Shown piece by piece: positions 7,301-9,793 of a stretch of DNA of 9,793 nt. The stretch spans positions 1 to 9,793 of the forward strand of contig DALYLJ010000127.1 in the NCBI GenBank assembly GCA_031976395.1, given 5' to 3'. Source of the DNA: UBA11164 sp002420085 (lineage in GTDB: Bacteria; Pseudomonadota; Gammaproteobacteria; Xanthomonadales; Xanthomonadaceae). Under the pieces are notes generated by a model. The model saw only the letters and a list, made by a program, of their open reading frames with translations, was not told the DNA's origin and ran no database searches. The stretch's first letter is position 1, and each line of letters begins with the position of its first letter. A program made the position numbers and the translations under genes.

Positions 7301-9475
7301 CACCAGGCCGGCTTCCTCCAGCCAGGCGATGGCGGTGCGCACGCGGGTGTCGTCGGTAGCGATGTCGCGCTTGAACGTGCCCTCATGTTCTTCGGTGAGG
7401 ATCTCGCCGCTGGTGGCGACCAGTGGCCGGTTGCGATCCTTCTTCCCCTGAAGTTGGCGCAAGGCGCGCAACACACTCTGGATATCGCGCTGCGACAGCC
7501 GCGATGAGGCCGACATGCCATGTTGACGTTCGACATCCTCGGACGTGTAGAGCAACACGCAGTGTGCTTGGGTCTGGTCACGTCCGGCACGCCCGGCCTC
7601 TTGCAGGTAGTTCTCGAGCGACCCCGGAATGTCCGCGTGTACGACCAGGCGCACGTCTGATTTGTCGATGCCCATGCCGAAGGCATTGGTTGCGGTGATG
7701 ACCCGCAGCCGCCCCTCGATGAATGCTTTCTGGGTTTCCTTCTTGGTTTCCGGCGGTAGTTTGGCGTGGTAGGGCGCGACGGCGAGGCCCTTCGCGCGCA
7801 GGAAGTCGGCCAGATCCTCGGTCTGTTTGCGGGTCGCGCAGTAGGCGATGGCGCCATCGCTGGCGCCCATTGAGAGATACTGCGTGATCAATCGTGCAAC
7901 CTGGGAGAACTTCTCACCCGGCGATGTCTCGATGACATCGAATTCGAGGTTTTCCCGTTTCGATCCGCCATCGAGCAACCGTAGCTCGATACCCAGTCTG
8001 TCTCGGAAGTGGCCGGCGATATCGGCAATCACTTCGGGCTTGGCGGTTGCGGTCAAGCATTGAATCAGCGGCAACTCGCGCGTCGGGCTGGCTTCCGAAT
8101 TCTCACGAATGAAGCGCGCGACATAGCGGTAGTCCGGCCGGAAATCCTGTCCCCATTTCGACAGGCAATGTGCTTCGTCGAAGATCCAGGCGCCGATCTC
8201 ACGTTGCGCAAGCACCTTGCGCACGCTCCGATTGCGGAGTTGTTCCGGAGCGATCAGCAGAATGCCGATGTCGCCGAGCCGCACCCGATCGAGGACATCG
8301 GCCCGTTCGGGCATCGACAGCAGGCCACTGATCGCCGCGCATGACTCAATGCCGCGCTCGCGCAAGCCTTTGATCTGGTCTTCCATCAATGCGACCAGGG
8401 GTGAGATCACGATCGACAGCGCGCCGGTCCGGACGAAACGCGACAGTGCCGGAACCTGATAGCACAGCGACTTGCCGGTGCCGGTGGGCAGGATGCCCAG
8501 GGTGTACACGCCGCGCATGGCAGCTTCGACGATCAGCTTCTGCAACGGCTGCCCACTGGTGGCATCCCTCGGTTCGGGTCGGAACTGGTAACTCTGGCCG
8601 AACCAGTGCTGCAATTGGGTGAGTGCATCGTGCTCGCGCCGACACCAGCCGCAGTCGGGTGCGTCACAGGGGACATCGCGCAGACTGCGGATCAACCGAC
8701 TGGCATCCGGAAACTGATGGCACACCCATGGCGGCATGATCGAATTGCCGCCGGCTACCGAGAGCCAGGCCAGTGCATAAGCCAGCGGCCATCCCACCCG
8801 CGTCGGTTCGACCGCCACCTGCTCGATCAATCGGGTACTGGCGGAATGGCAGGCCACGCCGGCCAGCAATCGGGCGATCGCGGCCTGCGCCTCGGCCAGA
8901 CTCGGCACACGCGCTCGACGCACCGTCATGAACAGCCAGTCGAGGCCGGAGGCCGTGTCATCCCGGGTGGTCAGCCAATGCCAGGCGAGCAACCGATCTG
9001 GCGCCGCATCCTGCATCGCCTTCAGCGCGTCTTCCTGATCGCGGAATACGAGAAGTGCGAGTTCGGCATCGAGCAGCGGATTGTTGCGGCGATCGCCGAG
9101 TAGTTGCCCATCCTGGTAATGCTTGACCAGGTGGTGGTAAGGATTGCGCGGGAACGCCAGCGGACTGAGGCGCAGCGTGTCGATCACCGGCATGTTGAGC
9201 AGCCGGAGGTTGGGATCGACCGCGCGCAGGTGCGGCAGATCGAACGCGATCAGATTGTGTCCGATCACGAATGCCGCGCCGTCGCTCAGGGCATCCATCT
9301 TGCCCAGTGCGTCCTGCAGGGTGCCGGGCGGGAACACCACGGTATCGCCGGTATCTGCACGCAATGCGGCCAATTGCTCAATTCGGCCGGTGTTCCGCCC
9401 CACTTCCAGATCGATCGCCACGCACCAGGCTCCACTGCAACCAGGCGTGCGGGTCGAGCCATCCTGGGCGGTCAC
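4334..9475 (-). CDS. Giant fusion: DnaQ-like exonuclease, RecQ helicase, UvrD/Rep helicase (1713 aa)
   Basis: A single uninterrupted frame encodes several domains. (1) Residues about 15-150: DEDD exonuclease fold, VAIDLEV (D22, E24), IGHNLIAFDLPHL (D79), VIDTLRL, and NNPLLDAELALLVF (D136). (2) Residues 270-282: CDAPDCGWCRREH, a possible zinc site. (3) Residues about 300-660: RecQ SF2 helicase, with ILPTGTGKSLCYQ (K335), ISPLVALMEDQ, IFDEAHCLSKWG (DEAH 433-436), LTATAKPEV, TNAFGMGIDKSDVR and QEAGRAGRD. (4) Residues about 690-1100: winged-helix-like and helical linkers with a Gly-rich hinge (889-898). (5) Residues about 1105-1590: UvrD/Rep SF1A helicase, with LAGPGSGKTR (K1128), VDEYQDIDEGQY, VGDDDQNIYSFAGA, ENFRST, LTAHRAKGLEFDHVVVLDG and YVAMTRAR. 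(6) Residues about 1600-1713: small beta-type domain. Both motors keep their ATPase residues. The start is GTG: an in-frame stop lies 15 nt upstream (9491-9493), and GGAGA sits 7 nt before it. It overlaps the upstream stop by GTGA. Cytoplasmic DNA unwinding in repair or defence is inferred. Confidence 0.9.
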   Translation of the reverse strand: MTAQDGSTRTPGCSGAWCVAIDLEVGRNTGRIEQLAALRADTGDTVVFPPGTLQDALGKMDALSDGAAFVIGHNLIAFDLPHLRAVDPNLRLLNMPVIDTLRLSPLAFPRNPYHHLVKHYQDGQLLGDRRNNPLLDAELALLVFRDQEDALKAMQDAAPDRLLAWHWLTTRDDTASGLDWLFMTVRRARVPSLAEAQAAIARLLAGVACHSASTRLIEQVAVEPTRVGWPLAYALAWLSVAGGNSIMPPWVCHQFPDASRLIRSLRDVPCDAPDCGWCRREHDALTQLQHWFGQSYQFRPEPRDATSGQPLQKLIVEAAMRGVYTLGILPTGTGKSLCYQVPALSRFVRTGALSIVISPLVALMEDQIKGLRERGIESCAAISGLLSMPERADVLDRVRLGDIGILLIAPEQLRNRSVRKVLAQREIGAWIFDEAHCLSKWGQDFRPDYRYVARFIRENSEASPTRELPLIQCLTATAKPEVIADIAGHFRDRLGIELRLLDGGSKRENLEFDVIETSPGEKFSQVARLITQYLSMGASDGAIAYCATRKQTEDLADFLRAKGLAVAPYHAKLPPETKKETQKAFIEGRLRVITATNAFGMGIDKSDVRLVVHADIPGSLENYLQEAGRAGRDQTQAHCVLLYTSEDVERQHGMSASSRLSQRDIQSVLRALRQLQGKKDRNRPLVATSGEILTEEHEGTFKRDIATDDTRVRTAIAWLEEAGLVQREENAVQIFPSALRINSLADAERRLSGAGITHRKKYLDLIQLLLNADADDGLSTDELMVRTGFTPDGLREALYLLDQLGIASNDMVMTAYVHVGVERTSGKRFEEVATLERAVVAALQEEAPDLEVGKGTPLHLRVLSQRLKEDGFPALPQRLRQIIAGLAGDGRDGAGGRGSLNVKRGHDPESIRIELNRPWSTVAEMAERRRAAAERLLDHWLACLPKGARGHDQLAETTFGKLCNCVAGDALLVNSTTDMRKLTERALLWLHEQDVLRLNKGLTVFRSAMTLHLESNWKLQFEKSNYQPLALHYEELTRQIHIMAEYAQLGVKKMADALNLALDYFRLPRDEFCRRWLPGRENELARQTTPQSWEAIVETLSRPHQRSIVADDRENTNVLVLAGPGSGKTRVLVHRIAYLLQVRRENPRAVLALAYNRHAALEIRRRLTELIGDVARSVTVLTCHALAMRLVGASFAQRSEDADFGAVLAEATALLDGHDLPPEDADIRREQLLAGFRWILVDEYQDIDEGQYRLISALAGRRRADEHGRLNLFAVGDDDQNIYSFAGASVEFIHRFEDDYQARRHLLVENFRSTRHIIDIANAVISGVSQRMKAEPIRINAARAKALPGGEWQNIDRVGQGRVQILPAGESATEQALAAYTEIMRLQALGLDPSRTAVIARKWKFLDPLRAALEAADIPVVMADEQAPPLWRLRETQALLTFLDQRQGTSGDRLLTADVIQTWLAKQPGSDWWPFLAEAVTAFAEDRHDAEFSLPGFLDWLAEWGRASRNDQHGVMLLTAHRAKGLEFDHVVVLDGEWHTDNDEDQDAVRRLYYVAMTRARTSLTLMRMATGNRIIDGLADHPALFRRPWTKPLPAPGPMAYRYFKLGLKQVDLGYAGRHSADSSVHRSIAALRVGDPLHLVADGKGLRIECASGVIVGRLSKQFVPPVGLTCQTARVHAFVRWHKRDSKPEYQHSCRSEFWEAVLPELVFAP

Positions 9476-9793
9476 GCATCGGTCTCCGGATCAGGCCGCC
9501 ACGCATCGGCCGGGCGTGCGGACGCCGTGCCGCGCCACCGATCACCGACCCAGGGTCGGCATGGGTCATGCCAGCGCCCTGGCGCCGGATCGGCGACGCT
9601 TGGAGCGATCGGGCTTCGATGCACACCACCATCGATCGCCATCACGACTGCGCCACGCACATGCAACTCCGCACCCTCGCGGTCGAGCGTCTCGCTGTCT
9701 TCGGAATGGGCCACGCCTATCCTCTCACCGTCCTGGTTGCCGGAAAGTCTATCCCGAAGTGTGGATGCGCTCACCGGGGTTGTGTCGGTGTCC
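9472..9793 (-). CDS. C-terminal fragment of gene translationally coupled to the helicase (5' part outside window)
   Basis: The minus frame ending with TGA at 9472-9474 is open to the window edge, giving 107 codons. It was not recognised. The translation begins DTDTTPVSASTLRDRLSGNQ and has an acidic stretch (EDSETLDREGAELH), a hydrophobic segment (VRGAVVMAIDGGVH), and a Trp/Pro-rich end (PGRWHDPCRPWVGDRWRG, then DAWRPDPETDA). A GTG at 9774 could be an internal start, but codons upstream of it remain open, so a longer gene is more likely. Its TGA overlaps the helicase GTG as GTGA, a classic coupling arrangement, which implies one operon and probably a shared job. Codon use looks coding (strong G/C third positions), but because it is cut off and unrecognised, a chance open frame is not excluded. 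Confidence 0.5.
   Translation of the reverse strand, partial: DTDTTPVSASTLRDRLSGNQDGERIGVAHSEDSETLDREGAELHVRGAVVMAIDGGVHRSPIAPSVADPAPGRWHDPCRPWVGDRWRGTASARPADAWRPDPETDA
9483..9487 (-). promoter_or_regulatory. Ribosome binding site that decides the GTG start of the helicase
   Basis: On the minus strand GGAGA lies 7 nt before the GTG at 9475. It is inside the last codons of the upstream coupled gene. With the in-frame stop at 9491-9493 it fixes GTG as the only plausible start of the 1713-residue protein. An ATG at 9479 belongs to a different, short frame. Confidence 0.65.

Noticed and set aside
1..9793. CRISPR arrays, tRNA or rRNA genes
   Set aside because: No regularly spaced long repeats and no tRNA-like or rRNA-like segments were seen on either strand.

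Overview
The window comes from a GC-rich bacterial chromosome, most probably a gammaproteobacterium of the Xanthomonadales type. That placement is an inference from the high G/C at third codon positions, the TrpE C-terminus and the protein families present; no rRNA or other marker gene is in the window. It reads as a conserved chromosomal end (trpE tail) followed by accessory DNA: small stress or toxin-antitoxin-type genes, a decayed block, and one very large multi-domain DNA helicase gene.

Layout. 1-180 (+) is the last part of trpE (anthranilate synthase component I); its first ~15 codons look foreign to TrpE. 281-778 (-) is a DUF5946-type protein and 882-1493 (-) a COG4339-type HD-domain protein; both are co-oriented and converge on trpE. 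1494-1910 has no gene and forms the divergent promoter region between the HD gene and 1911-2450 (+), an Xre/MbcA/ParS-type antitoxin-like protein that lacks its usual RES-domain toxin and the end of its toxin-binding domain. 2587-3540 (+) is a membrane-anchored or secreted helical protein with Sel1/TPR-like stretches. 3541-4333 is a graveyard: a frameshifted internal piece of an IS1182-like transposase (3560-3944, -) and the C-terminal two thirds of a HicA-type toxin (4080-4217, +), followed by two small inverted repeats.

4334-9475 (-) encodes a 1713-residue protein that joins a DnaQ-like exonuclease fold, a Cys/His cluster, a complete RecQ (SF2) helicase, winged-helix-like linkers, a complete UvrD/Rep-type (SF1A) helicase and a small C-terminal beta-type domain. 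It starts at GTG in a GTGA overlap with the stop of an upstream minus-strand gene whose C-terminal 107 codons lie at 9472-9793 and whose remainder is outside the window. This translationally coupled pair is the best candidate for an undescribed DNA-processing, repair or defence module. The exonuclease domain keeps its acidic residues but has Asn where the general base His or Tyr is expected.

All family assignments come from reading translated motifs by eye; no database search was run.
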